Shown here: positions 8,594 through 17,721 of the stretch, piece by piece | Position numbering within the stretch: position 1 is the stretch's first letter | Layout: the number at the start of each line of letters is the position of its first letter | DNA from: Rheinheimera pacifica | GTDB lineage: Bacteria > Pseudomonadota > Gammaproteobacteria > Enterobacterales > Alteromonadaceae | Length of the DNA: 64,000 nt | NCBI RefSeq assembly: GCF_900108485.1 | Contig: NZ_FNXF01000019.1 | Coordinates: 23,140-87,139 of the forward strand | Direction: 5' to 3' | The notes under the pieces: model-generated | What the model saw: only the letters and a program-made list of their open reading frames with translations | Database searches by the model: none | What the model was told of the DNA's origin: nothing | Translations under genes and position numbers: made by a program

Positions 8594-9496
8594 TTACACG
8601 CTTTGATACAGATATTCAGACACAGCCAGCAGTAACTCATTGTAACGGCGCCAGCCAAACACTTCTGCATTTTGCAGCACGGCGTCAGCCAAAGCAGCGG
8701 CTTCCCCGGCTAAGTGCGGTATTTGTGCTTGCTGGACCAAAGACAATGACAACGCAGTTAAAGCCTGGCTGGCTATATTAAGTGCTGCCGCCTGCTGTGT
8801 TTGCCCGTAGCTTGCCTCAGCTTGCTGCAACGCACGGATTTGCGCCAGTAAAGTAGTACCCGCATGCTGTGGTAATGCCAGTGGTTGCTGCGTACGCAGG
8901 CTGTATCCCCGCGCAGCTTTACTCTGCCAGCCGGTGCGCAGTGGCAATTGTTGTAGTAAGATTTTGGCCAGTGCAAATAACTGCAGGGCGTTACCGCTAA
9001 TCAGCTCCAGTTCCAGCTCGGCAATAGGCTGGCTGTGGCTGCCGGCGCGAATTTCGCCCTGATCATACGCCAGTTCAACTTCGCTGCCATCGGCACAGCG
9101 CAGCAACCAGCTCTGCCGGTTAAAATCGGTACAGAACAGTTCGATCAATTGCTGCTGTAACTGTGGTACATCGGTCTGCTCTGGCCAGATTTCTGCAGGA
9201 AAAGCATCCAGCTTTGGCACAACGCCGTCGCAGGGAACATTATATTCCGGCCGCATTTGCATAGCGCCGTGCTGACTACCTGCTAACTTAATAGTTTGTT
9301 CATAACGTCCCTGCTTTAACCGGCTACGCAGCCCCATATCATGGCGGCGGAACCAGTTGTCGGCAGTATCAAAATAGGCATTTAATAAGCTGTTATGCCC
9401 GGCATGCTGCAGCTCTCCCAGTTGCGGAATCAACTGCACTAAACTGCCGAGCCCGGCGGGCGGCAGCAGATACTTCAGCTCAAGTTCAGTACTCAT
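8594..9496 (-). CDS. ygiF: CYTH-domain inorganic triphosphatase YgiF
   Basis: A CYTH-fold phosphohydrolase that in the YgiF family cleaves inorganic triphosphate. The signature ELELKYLL appears at residues 4-11 (ExExK motif). It is followed by basic and acidic tunnel-strand residues ('LRSRLKQGRYEQTIKL', 'VELAYDQGEIRAG', 'IAELELELISG'). At 300 residues it is much shorter than the E. coli protein of about 430, because the C-terminal helical CHAD region is reduced to roughly 90 residues. It is upstream of and probably co-transcribed with glnE. Its start codon at 9496 faces the divergent ygiM leader. Confidence 0.87.
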   Translation of the reverse strand: MSTELELKYLLPPAGLGSLVQLIPQLGELQHAGHNSLLNAYFDTADNWFRRHDMGLRSRLKQGRYEQTIKLAGSQHGAMQMRPEYNVPCDGVVPKLDAFPAEIWPEQTDVPQLQQQLIELFCTDFNRQSWLLRCADGSEVELAYDQGEIRAGSHSQPIAELELELISGNALQLFALAKILLQQLPLRTGWQSKAARGYSLRTQQPLALPQHAGTTLLAQIRALQQAEASYGQTQQAAALNIASQALTALSLSLVQQAQIPHLAGEAAALADAVLQNAEVFGWRRYNELLLAVSEYLYQSV

Positions 9497-9630
9497 TGGT
9501 TACTCTGTGCGTCGCACTGACGGCCAGAGGCCGCGCAGCTGCTTTTAACCCTTGTCAATTGCAGCACAACTCCCTATCATCCAAGATATTGGCTGCAAAG
9601 CGGTTTCATTTAAATAAGCTCAGGATACCT

Positions 9631-10230
9631 ATGTTCAGATTAATTAAAAGCACCCTGCTGGTATTATTTTCAGCCTGGTTGGTGGCGCTTTCCGTTCAGG
9701 CCAGTGCGCAAGAAGGCTCTAAGCCTGCATTTATCAGTGATGCCTTATTTGTCTTTTTGCATTCTGGCCCTAACAACCAGTACCGTATCATAGGCACCGT
9801 TAACGCTGGCCAGAGTGTTACTTTTCTGCGGGAAGACAGCGCCACCGGCTATGCCGAAATTCAGGTTGACGGTAAAACCGGCTGGCTACCAAAAGAACAT
9901 GTTACCTACACGCCAGGATTGGTTACCCAGTTAGAAAAGCTTAAAGCTGAATATGCCCAATATAACGAAACAGTGAATGCACTGGAGCAACAACGGGATC
10001 AGTTAAACAGCCAGCTCAATGAAGCCGTATCGGAGCGGCAAAAAGCCGTCGAGCAACTGGAGCAGGCCAACCGCGCCTACGAGCAACTAAAAGTGCAACT
10101 GGAAAATACCCAAAGCTCGATCTGGGAAAAACCGATGGTGCTGGGTTCATTAATCCTGCTGGCAGGGTTAATTTTTGGCTTACTGTTGCCACTGTTAATG
10201 CCCAAGCGCCGCAACAGCGAGCGCTGGTAA
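9631..10230 (+). CDS. ygiM: TIGR04211-family SH3-domain membrane protein YgiM
   Basis: A 199-residue envelope protein with a signal peptide (MFRLIKSTLLVLFSAW...QASA-QE), a bacterial SH3 domain (about residues 25-90, with 'LFVFLHSGPNNQYRIIGTV' and 'GKTGWLPKEHVTY'), a coiled coil (about 95-160) and a C-terminal transmembrane helix ending in basic PKRRNSERW. This order defines the YgiM/TIGR04211 family, whose function is not established. The frame is open from 9496, but the signal peptide fixes the start at 9631. It lies divergently from ygiF and converges on the Lrp-type regulator, with a shared terminator in between. Confidence 0.87.
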   Translation: MFRLIKSTLLVLFSAWLVALSVQASAQEGSKPAFISDALFVFLHSGPNNQYRIIGTVNAGQSVTFLREDSATGYAEIQVDGKTGWLPKEHVTYTPGLVTQLEKLKAEYAQYNETVNALEQQRDQLNSQLNEAVSERQKAVEQLEQANRAYEQLKVQLENTQSSIWEKPMVLGSLILLAGLIFGLLLPLLMPKRRNSERW

Positions 10231-10241
10231 CTATTATTAGT

Positions 10242-10748
10242 TTAGCCCGCTAACGGCGGGCTATCTGTTGCTTTAAGCGGTAAACCTGTGTCGCTCTTAA
10301 CCTGCTCTATCACCACGTAGGTATGCGTTTGCGCCACGCCGGGTAAATCGACAATTAATGATAGTATGCTGCGATAGGCGTCCATATTAGGCAGGCGCAG
10401 TTTCAACAAATAGTCAAAACCACCCGCCACCATATGACACTCGGCCACCTGCGGAATTTGTACTACCGCATCACGGAATTTATCAAACACCTCGCTGGTG
10501 GTCCTGTCCAGCGTGACCTGAATAAAAGCCGCCGTACCAAAACCCAGCTTGGCAGCATTTAACCGCGCGCCAAAGCCGTCGATATAGCCTTCTTTTTCCA
10601 GCCGTTTTACCCGTTCAATGCAAGGGCTGGCACTTAAATTCACTTTTTTTGCCAAATCAACATTGGCTATACGGCCGTCGCGCTGCAGTGTATCCAGAAT
10701 ACTGATATCAATCCGGTCCAGCCCTTTTGTCTTCACAGGTGTATTCAT
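10242..10748 (-). CDS. Lrp/AsnC-family transcriptional regulator
   Basis: A 168-residue regulator with an N-terminal winged helix-turn-helix ('DRIDISILDTLQRDGRI', 'LAKKVNLSASPCIERVKRLE') and a C-terminal RAM/AsnC ligand-binding domain ('FIQVTLD...VAECHMVAGGFDYLLKLRLP...THTYVVIE'). It is divergent from putA with a 132-nt intergenic region. In bacteria whose PutA lacks its own DNA-binding domain, proline catabolism is commonly controlled by a divergent Lrp-type activator (PutR/BkdR-like), so a proline-responsive role is inferred. It could instead be the global Lrp, which it resembles closely, and sequence alone does not decide. Confidence 0.87.
   Translation of the reverse strand: MNTPVKTKGLDRIDISILDTLQRDGRIANVDLAKKVNLSASPCIERVKRLEKEGYIDGFGARLNAAKLGFGTAAFIQVTLDRTTSEVFDKFRDAVVQIPQVAECHMVAGGFDYLLKLRLPNMDAYRSILSLIVDLPGVAQTHTYVVIEQVKSDTGLPLKATDSPPLAG
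10243..10263. terminator. Bidirectional terminator between ygiM and lrp-type gene
   Basis: An 8-bp perfect stem (TAGCCCGC / GCGGGCTA) with a 5-nt loop lies between the convergent genes. It overlaps the last codons of the minus-strand regulator. An AT-rich flank on both sides suits two-way termination. Confidence 0.7.
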
Positions 10749-10880
10749 AGCAGTAAGTTTTCTGGTTTTAGTTAAAGTTTACAGAATTATATAGGGTTAA
10801 ACCGCAAAAATAACCACCCTATGCGGCAGACTTTTCACTAAAATGCCGCATTCTCTGTTCTTGTCAGGAAGCTAACTGCC

Positions 10881-13800
10881 ATGTTGTATAACGGTTCCCT
10901 GGTTGCCAACCAACCGCTGCGTCAAACTATTCGTGACTTCTATCGTGCTGATGAAGATAAGGTACTCGATTACCTGCTACCACTGGCCGACATTGGTGTT
11001 AATGCCCGCAGCCGGGCTTGGGAACGGGCACGCCAGTTAGTGCTGACTATCCGCCAGGCTCAGGTAGGTAAAGGTGGTGTGGATGCGCTGCTAAATGAGT
11101 TTTCGTTGTCGACCGAAGAAGGCCTGGTGCTGATGTGTCTGGCCGAAGCGCTGCTGCGTGTACCGGATAAAACCACCGCCGACCGCCTTATCCGCGACAA
11201 ATTATCACAAGGTGACTGGAGCTCGCATCTGGGTAACAGCAGCTCATTGTTTGTTAACGCCTCGGCCTGGGGCTTGCTGTTAACCGGCAAGCTGGTGAAC
11301 TACTCTGACGAGCAGAAAAAACAACAATTTGGCTTATTAAAGCGTACCTGCGGCCGCCTGGGCGAACCGGTGATCCGCCAGGCAGTGCGTTATGCCATGC
11401 AGATAATGGGCGCGCAGTTTGTTATGGGCACCACTATAGGCGCCGCGCTGGAACGCGCGTCTGAGATGGAAGCAAAAGGTTTTCGTTATTCTTACGATAT
11501 GCTGGGCGAAGGCGCCCGCACTATGGACGATGCTAACCGCTATTTTGACAGTTATATGCGGGCTATTGATACCATAGGCAAAGCAGCAAAAGGCCGCGGC
11601 CCGTTTAACAGCCCCGGTATTTCGGTAAAGCTGTCGGCTATTCATCCGCGTTATGAATTCAGCCACCGTGACCGGGTTATCGAAGAGTTAGTGCCACGGG
11701 TAAAACAGCTGGCACTGGCAGCTAAAGCCTATGATATTGGCTTTACCATTGATGCCGAAGAAGCTGACCGGCTGGATATTTCACTGGATATTATTGCTGC
11801 AGTATTCAGCGATCCGGCCTTGGGTAACTGGGAAGGTTTCGGCCTGGCAGTACAGGCCTACCAGAAGCGCGGTATTCATGTTATTGAATGGCTGCGCGAT
11901 TTAACCTTAAAAGTTGGCCGTAAAATGATGGTGCGGCTGGTTAAAGGTGCCTACTGGGATACCGAAATCAAGCTCAGCCAGCTTGAAGGCTTTAGTGACT
12001 TCCCGGTATTTAGCCGTAAACCGTCTACTGATGTGTCTTATCAGGCTTGTGCGAAAAAAATGCTTAGCTACCGCGACAGCATTTACCCGCAATTTGCCAC
12101 CCATAATGCCTACACTGTGGCCACTATTATGGAGATGACCAAAGATTACAGCGGTTTTGAATTCCAGCGCCTGCACGGTATGGGTGATGCGCTGTACGAC
12201 GAAATAGTGATCAAAGATAAGATCCCGTGCCGCATTTATGCCCCGGTGGGCGAGCACTCCGATTTGCTGGCTTACTTAGTACGCCGTTTGCTGGAAAATG
12301 GCGCTAACAGCTCCTTTGTTAACAACATTATTGATGAAACTATTCCGGTAGAATCACTGCTAACTGACGCGGTAGAAACCGTGCGCGGCTGGAAGCAAAA
12401 ACGTAACCAGCAAATTCCGCTGCCTGCAGATTTATATGGCACAGAGCGCAAAAACTCCAATGGTTTGGATCTCACCGACATTGATCAATTGGAAGCGGTA
12501 AAAGCGGCCATGACCCAATGGTTTGAAACGGTTAAGCAGATCCCGGTGCAGCCTGACGCCGTGCCGGTAACTAACCCGGCCCAGCTTGATGAAACTATCG
12601 GCTACCTGCAATATGCCGATAAAGACAAGATGCAGCAAATTCTGGCCAATGCTGAAACGGCCTTTCATAGCTGGTCAGCAACAGATATTACTGAACGCGC
12701 TGCACTGTTACGCCGCATTGCTGACGCATTGGAAACACACCGCAACGAACTACTGGCCCTTTGTGTAAAAGAAGCCGGTAAAACGCTGGGCGACAGTGTG
12801 GCGGAAGTGCGCGAAGCTATCGACTTCTGCCGTTATTACGCTGTCCGAGCTGAAGAGCTGTTTGCCCAGCCCGAGCAAGCCCGTGGCGTATTTCTGTGTA
12901 TCAGCCCGTGGAATTTCCCGCTGGCGATTTTCTTAGGCCAGGTTGCAGCCGCTATAGTGGTAGGAAATACCGTAGTAGCTAAACCTGCCGAACAAACCAG
13001 TTTAATTGCAGTACGTACTGTAGACATTATGCGCCAGTGCGGCATGCCAGAGCATGTAGTACAACTGGTTATCGCGCCGGGTAGCCAGGTTGGCCAGCAC
13101 ATAGTGCCAGACAGCCGCATTCAGGGTGTGATGTTTACCGGTTCTACTGAAACCGGTTGCTGGATAGCACGTAAACTGGCTGAGCGTGGTGGCGAACCGG
13201 TGCCGCTGATTGCCGAAACCGGCGGCCAGAACTGTATGATAGTCGACTCAACTGCCCTGCCAGAGCAGGTAGTAGACGATGTGATTTCTTCCGGCTTCCA
13301 AAGTGCCGGCCAGCGCTGTTCGGCGCTGCGGGTACTGTTTTTGCAGGAAGACGTGGCCGATAAAATTATCACCATGCTAAAAGGCGCGATGGCAGAGCTG
13401 CATGTGGGCGACCCGCAGTGGCTTAGTACTGATCTGGGCCCGGTCATTGATGCTAAAGCGCATGAACGGTTAAACAGCCATGTGCAGTACTTAGCCGACA
13501 AAGCCACTTTACATTACGAGTGTGCTATTCCCGCAGGCGATCGTCATTACTTCTTTGCACCGCGTTTATATGAAATCAGTGACCTGACCGTGTTAGAGCG
13601 TGAAGTGTTCGGCCCGGTAGTACACATTATCCGCTTTAAAGCTGACGAGGTTGATAATATTATTAACCAGATCAATGCTACCGGCTATGGCCTGACAATG
13701 GGCGTACACAGCCGTATTGAGCAATTTACTAACCGGGTAGCCCGCGATATTAAAGCCGGCAATATTTATGTAAACCGCAATATGATCGGTGCTGTCGTTG

Positions 13801-14657
13801 GCGTGCAACCTTTTGGCGGCCGTGGTTTATCCGGTACCGGCCCTAAAGCGGGTGGCCCTTTGTATTTAACCCGGCTGGTAAAGGACAACACTGATGTCAG
13901 CTGTGCTGAGCTAAGCGAGCAAAAACAACACCGCCTGCTAAGTGAAACCACCAGCAGTGCTGTAGCTTACGCTATGCCATCAGCAGCAGCGGCTCAACAG
14001 CAATGGGCATTGCTGAACATTAACCAGCGTACCTCAGTACTACGCCAGTTTTTGGCATCACTGGCATCTAATGCCGTGGTAAATAAGCTGGAACCCGATT
14101 TAGAGCAAGTACTGACACTGGCCCAGCAAAAACTAAAACGGGTTGAGCGTGATCTGCAAAAGCCTATTGCTCTGCCCGGCCCAACCGGCGAAAGCAATAC
14201 CCTGGTACTGGACCCGCGCGGCATTCTGGCGCTGGTGCGTGATGAAACCAGTTCGTTCAGCCACTGGCTACTGGCTATTATTACTGCACTGGCATCAGGT
14301 AATGCTGTGGTTACCGCAGTGGAAGAAGCCGATCTGGCCGAAGCTGAAGCCTGCATTAAAGCACTGCTGCAGGCCGGTTTACCACAGCATCTGCTGGCAG
14401 TGGTGCGGTTAGATTGCCTGACTACGTTACTGGCGCATCCGGATCTGGCGGGCGCTATGGTAGAAGTCAGCAGTGCAGTAAAACCGCTCTGTGCTGCGCT
14501 GTTGGCCAGCCGTGCCGGCGCTATACTGCCGCTGATTACAGCTCCTGCCGGACCACGTTTACTGCAGCGGTTGGTTACGGAAAAAACCATTACCATTAAC
14601 ACTACAGCGGCAGGTGGTAATGCGTCTCTGATGACAATGGCAGACAACATCGGCTAA
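10881..14657 (+). CDS. putA: Bifunctional proline dehydrogenase/delta-1-pyrroline-5-carboxylate dehydrogenase
   Basis: PutA oxidises proline to glutamate in two steps, FAD-dependent then NAD-dependent. The 1258-residue protein lacks the ribbon-helix-helix DNA-binding domain found at the start of E. coli PutA. Residues about 1-480 form the proline dehydrogenase barrel ('VKLSAIHPRYE', 'IDAEEADRLD', 'MVRLVKGAYWD'). Residues about 530-1030 are the aldehyde dehydrogenase ('CISPWNFPLAIF', 'MFTGSTETG', catalytic region 'AETGGQN' and 'SAGQRCSALR', 'PFGGRGLSGTGPKAGG'). The last 200 residues are the ALDH-superfamily-like C-terminal domain of type B PutA. A divergent Lrp-type gene probably regulates it, and a strong terminator follows. 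Confidence 0.96.
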   Translation: MLYNGSLVANQPLRQTIRDFYRADEDKVLDYLLPLADIGVNARSRAWERARQLVLTIRQAQVGKGGVDALLNEFSLSTEEGLVLMCLAEALLRVPDKTTADRLIRDKLSQGDWSSHLGNSSSLFVNASAWGLLLTGKLVNYSDEQKKQQFGLLKRTCGRLGEPVIRQAVRYAMQIMGAQFVMGTTIGAALERASEMEAKGFRYSYDMLGEGARTMDDANRYFDSYMRAIDTIGKAAKGRGPFNSPGISVKLSAIHPRYEFSHRDRVIEELVPRVKQLALAAKAYDIGFTIDAEEADRLDISLDIIAAVFSDPALGNWEGFGLAVQAYQKRGIHVIEWLRDLTLKVGRKMMVRLVKGAYWDTEIKLSQLEGFSDFPVFSRKPSTDVSYQACAKKMLSYRDSIYPQFATHNAYTVATIMEMTKDYSGFEFQRLHGMGDALYDEIVIKDKIPCRIYAPVGEHSDLLAYLVRRLLENGANSSFVNNIIDETIPVESLLTDAVETVRGWKQKRNQQIPLPADLYGTERKNSNGLDLTDIDQLEAVKAAMTQWFETVKQIPVQPDAVPVTNPAQLDETIGYLQYADKDKMQQILANAETAFHSWSATDITERAALLRRIADALETHRNELLALCVKEAGKTLGDSVAEVREAIDFCRYYAVRAEELFAQPEQARGVFLCISPWNFPLAIFLGQVAAAIVVGNTVVAKPAEQTSLIAVRTVDIMRQCGMPEHVVQLVIAPGSQVGQHIVPDSRIQGVMFTGSTETGCWIARKLAERGGEPVPLIAETGGQNCMIVDSTALPEQVVDDVISSGFQSAGQRCSALRVLFLQEDVADKIITMLKGAMAELHVGDPQWLSTDLGPVIDAKAHERLNSHVQYLADKATLHYECAIPAGDRHYFFAPRLYEISDLTVLEREVFGPVVHIIRFKADEVDNIINQINATGYGLTMGVHSRIEQFTNRVARDIKAGNIYVNRNMIGAVVGVQPFGGRGLSGTGPKAGGPLYLTRLVKDNTDVSCAELSEQKQHRLLSETTSSAVAYAMPSAAAAQQQWALLNINQRTSVLRQFLASLASNAVVNKLEPDLEQVLTLAQQKLKRVERDLQKPIALPGPTGESNTLVLDPRGILALVRDETSSFSHWLLAIITALASGNAVVTAVEEADLAEAEACIKALLQAGLPQHLLAVVRLDCLTTLLAHPDLAGAMVEVSSAVKPLCAALLASRAGAILPLITAPAGPRLLQRLVTEKTITINTTAAGGNASLMTMADNIG

Positions 14658-14680
14658 CTGTTACAGTTTGTCACAACGAT

Positions 14681-14702
14681 AAAGCCCGCATTTGCGGGCT
14701 TT
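14681..14702 (+). terminator. Rho-independent terminator of putA
   Basis: Stem AAAGCCCGC / GCGGGCTTT with a short loop, 23 nt after the putA stop and ending in a T-rich tail (TTTATG). This is a classic intrinsic terminator shape. Confidence 0.85.
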
Positions 14703-14827
14703 ATGCTATGGTATACCTTGTGCTATCGCGATATTATGACAAATCATCTCGTTGTTAATTTATAGTTAAGGTTACTTAAGGTAAAATGGCGGGCTGGGCT
14801 CAAGGGCGGTTTTGGACTACAAAATAG

Positions 14828-15955
14828 ATGGCATATCAGGAAGTTAATATATCTGATTTACAACCGGGCAGTTATGTTGTGCAGGTATTACAACAGTCAG
14901 GTGATATTGTCGTCAAACATGCAGGCTGGGTTCGCACCAGACAAGCGATAGAAATACTGCGGAAAAAAGGCGTTAAAGTAGTACTGATCGACCCGGAAAA
15001 AGCGATAACCACTGCCCCCGCTACACCACCTGCCGAGCCAATTGCCCCAGCAGAAGACTTCGCCCCCCGGGTACTATTTGCCGATGAATGGCCTAGAGCA
15101 GAAAAAACCCTGCTGCAAACCCAGCGCGTACAACGTCAAATGCTGGACGCTGTGCGTAGCGACAACCACATTGATCTGACACTGGTACATGAAGTCAGTG
15201 CCGGGCTGGCAGAATCTATCAGCCGTAATCAGGATGTATTGCTGTGCCTTAACCGCATAGCAGAGCAAAGCGACAGCTTACTGCAACACAGTATCAGCTG
15301 TGCTGTGTATATGGCGGCTTTTGCGCGCTACCTGAACTTACCGTCACATAAAGTGCAGTCACTGATAACAGCGGCCTTATTACATGATATAGGTAAAGCC
15401 ATCAGCCCGGATTATCTGCAAATGGCAGATCATCTGGCAATTCCGGCCAGTTTAAATGCCCTGCAGAAAACGGCGAAACTGGCTGGCGAAGTGTCGTTAT
15501 GGATCAGCCAGCATTGTGCCCATCTGGATGGCAGCGGCGTGCCAAAAATTGCCGCACGGCAAATAGAAAAAGGCAGCCGGATGCTGGCAATAGTTAACGC
15601 TTACGAGAAACTGACCGCATCACTGGCACCTAAACTTGGCCCGCTGGCAGCATCCCGGCAGTTATTGGAACGCACACCCCATCAGCTGGATGCCGAACTG
15701 TTGCAACTGTTTATTAAATGTATTGGTATTTATCCACCGGGATCAGTAGTTAAACTGAGCAGCGGCAAGCTGGCGCTGGTACTGGAAAATAACGCCAAAA
15801 AACCGTTATTACCCAAGGTCAAAGTGTTTTATCACAGTGTGCACCAACACCATATTCCGCCTAAAATCCTCGACTTGTCACGCCAGCAGGAAGAGCAGAT
15901 AGACAGCTGCGTTGATCTGAAGAAATTCGGCCTGGATGTAAAAAACTATATCTGA
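14828..15955 (+). CDS. HD-GYP-related protein with degenerate active site
   Basis: A 375-residue cytoplasmic protein with an N-terminal DUF3391 domain (about residues 1-80) and an HD-GYP-like domain (about 130-330). HD-GYP enzymes hydrolyse cyclic di-GMP. Here the HD pair is kept ('ALLHDIGKA', H186-D187, with an upstream His in 'LLQHSIS'). The HHExxDGxGYP motif instead reads HCAHLDGSGVP (229-239): the second His and the Glu are lost and GYP becomes GVP. The later Asp-rich 'DVYDALT' equivalent reads NAYEKLT (257-263). This suggests a weak or inactive enzyme acting as a sensor or adaptor, although altered specificity is possible. It converges on gspB with a 1-nt gap. Confidence 0.85.
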   Translation: MAYQEVNISDLQPGSYVVQVLQQSGDIVVKHAGWVRTRQAIEILRKKGVKVVLIDPEKAITTAPATPPAEPIAPAEDFAPRVLFADEWPRAEKTLLQTQRVQRQMLDAVRSDNHIDLTLVHEVSAGLAESISRNQDVLLCLNRIAEQSDSLLQHSISCAVYMAAFARYLNLPSHKVQSLITAALLHDIGKAISPDYLQMADHLAIPASLNALQKTAKLAGEVSLWISQHCAHLDGSGVPKIAARQIEKGSRMLAIVNAYEKLTASLAPKLGPLAASRQLLERTPHQLDAELLQLFIKCIGIYPPGSVVKLSSGKLALVLENNAKKPLLPKVKVFYHSVHQHHIPPKILDLSRQQEEQIDSCVDLKKFGLDVKNYI

Positions 15956-15956
15956 A

Positions 15957-16709
15957 TCAGCCCGCAGGCCATTCAGTTAACGCTGCCACACTAAATAACT
16001 GCGTACCCAGCTCTAACAGTACATACTGTGGGGTAATTTCTTTAATCCGGATATCCGCAGTAACCCACTGCCCTTCCTGCAAGGTTTTACCATTTACCTT
16101 AACCCAGCGCTGGCTGACGCTGGTGGCATAAACGTGGGCATCAAACCGCAGCGGGGGAATTTGTTGCTGCAACTGTGCATCCAGGCTGTGAATATCGGTA
16201 GCCGGGGCATTGTGGCTGCGCAGTGTAGTGTTGTTGGCGCGGGTGTTTTCAGTTGCTTTTAATGCAGAAGCAAACTTGTCGCGCAGTTCACCGGATATTT
16301 CCGGCTCAGGCAAAGCTAAGGGTTGTGGCTCTGCTGCTGCGGTACCTGCCGTCACGGTTGTCACTGACGGCAATGAAGTAAATTCTTCCTTTACCGGCTC
16401 TGGCAGCGGTTTTATCGCCAGGGTAATTTTGCTATCAATAGCCGTTGCAGCTGCACTGGCAGCAGCTTTACTGTCTGCCTCGCTCAGTGCTGCAAAAATA
16501 TTCACTGGCTGTGCCGGGCTAACAGCGTCTGCCGCCGGGACAGGTTCTGGCCGGGCCGGTGGCATAAGCCAATAAGCGGCCGCAGCGCCCACGCAACCGG
16601 CCAGTAGCAGCGCCAATATTAGGGCCAGCTTACGCCAAAAAGCACCGCTATCAGCAGCAACGGGCGTGTGCTGATTCTGCTGTTTCAGTGCTTCCATTAA
16701 AATCGACAT
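15957..16709 (-). CDS. gspB: General secretion pathway protein B-like assembly factor
   Basis: GspB/ExeB works with the ATPase ExeA/GspA to insert the type II secretion secretin. The 250-residue protein has a short cytoplasmic 'MSILMEALKQQNQ' start typical of the family and a transmembrane helix at about 27-50. A long Pro/Ala-rich periplasmic linker follows, then the conserved C-terminal T2SSB domain ('LRFDAHVYATSVSQRWVKVNG', 'LQEGQWV', 'ITPQYVLLELG'). It is downstream of exeA with an 18-nt gap, forming the usual A-B operon. No secretin or other T2SS genes are in the window. Confidence 0.88.
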   Translation of the reverse strand: MSILMEALKQQNQHTPVAADSGAFWRKLALILALLLAGCVGAAAAYWLMPPARPEPVPAADAVSPAQPVNIFAALSEADSKAAASAAATAIDSKITLAIKPLPEPVKEEFTSLPSVTTVTAGTAAAEPQPLALPEPEISGELRDKFASALKATENTRANNTTLRSHNAPATDIHSLDAQLQQQIPPLRFDAHVYATSVSQRWVKVNGKTLQEGQWVTADIRIKEITPQYVLLELGTQLFSVAALTEWPAG

Positions 16710-16727
16710 AAGCTTCTCTACTTCACT

Positions 16728-17654
16728 TTATTGGCTTTGCAGCAACGGCATAATAATCAGTGCCAGGCTAAAGCCCAGCACTATAGCGCAAACGCCCAAT
16801 ACAGGCCAGAACCAGCGCGGTAATGCCGCTTTGGCTACCTGATCTGACAGCGGCAAAATTTCACCGGCAGCACGGCTTACCAGCTTATCACTAACGATAG
16901 CTTGTTGCTGGCTGTAGGCGCCAAGCAGTGCCCTGTCTGCCATCAGGTTAACTAACCGCGGTATACCCCCGCTTAGCTGATACAAACGCTTTACTGCACC
17001 ATCGCTGAATACCGGTCTGCTGCACCCGGCAACCTGCAGGCGGAATTTCAGATAATGTCTTACCTCATCCAGGTTCAGCGGTAACAAGTGATAGCGCGCG
17101 GTAATGCGCTGGGCTAACTGACGCAAATCGTTGCGTTTTAACAGTAGCTGCAACTCTGGCTGGCCAATTAAAATTACCTGCAGCAACTTGCGGGTATTGG
17201 TTTCGAGATTGGTGAGCAAACGTAATTGCTCCAGCACCGCCGGTTGCAGATGCTGGGCCTCGTCGATAATCAGCAACGTATGTTTGCCGGCCTCATGGTT
17301 TTTCAGTAAGCGGGCTTTTATTTTATCGCCCAACAGTTTTAAACTGGCATCGGTTTTTTTATAGCGGATTTTCAGCTCATCACAAATCGCTGCCAATAAC
17401 TCCAGCTCCGATAAGGTCGGGTTTAAAATAAAGGCCACTTCGGCACGCTCGTCCAGTTCCTGTAATAAGCAGCGCGATACCGTGGTTTTACCGGTACCCA
17501 CTTCACCGGTAAGCAGCACAAACCCCCCGGCCTCGCCCAAACCAAAACGTAGATGCGCCAGCGCTTCGGCATGGCGGGGGCTTAAATACATAAACTCCGG
17601 GTTAGGCGCGATGGAAAACGGGGCACTGGTTAAGCCGAAAAATCCGGTATACAT
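16728..17654 (-). CDS. exeA: ExeA/GspA-type AAA ATPase
   Basis: A 308-residue ATPase with the family opening 'MYTGFFGLTSAPFSIAPNP', Walker A GEVGTGKT (about residues 50-57) and Walker B 'HTLLIIDEAQH'. A sensor region 'QVILIGQPEL' follows, and there is one C-terminal transmembrane helix (about 283-303). It lacks the periplasmic peptidoglycan-binding domain of full-length Aeromonas ExeA, so it resembles the shorter MshM/GspA-like form. With gspB downstream it is inferred to help assemble a type II secretin. An MSHA-pilus MshM role is less likely given the gspB partner. Confidence 0.87.
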   Translation of the reverse strand: MYTGFFGLTSAPFSIAPNPEFMYLSPRHAEALAHLRFGLGEAGGFVLLTGEVGTGKTTVSRCLLQELDERAEVAFILNPTLSELELLAAICDELKIRYKKTDASLKLLGDKIKARLLKNHEAGKHTLLIIDEAQHLQPAVLEQLRLLTNLETNTRKLLQVILIGQPELQLLLKRNDLRQLAQRITARYHLLPLNLDEVRHYLKFRLQVAGCSRPVFSDGAVKRLYQLSGGIPRLVNLMADRALLGAYSQQQAIVSDKLVSRAAGEILPLSDQVAKAALPRWFWPVLGVCAIVLGFSLALIIMPLLQSQ

Positions 17655-17721
17655 ACTGCTTCCTGCTGGTTAGGGCGCCGCCATTTGTTGCGACCGTGCA
17701 TTTTGAAAGACGACAGGTATA

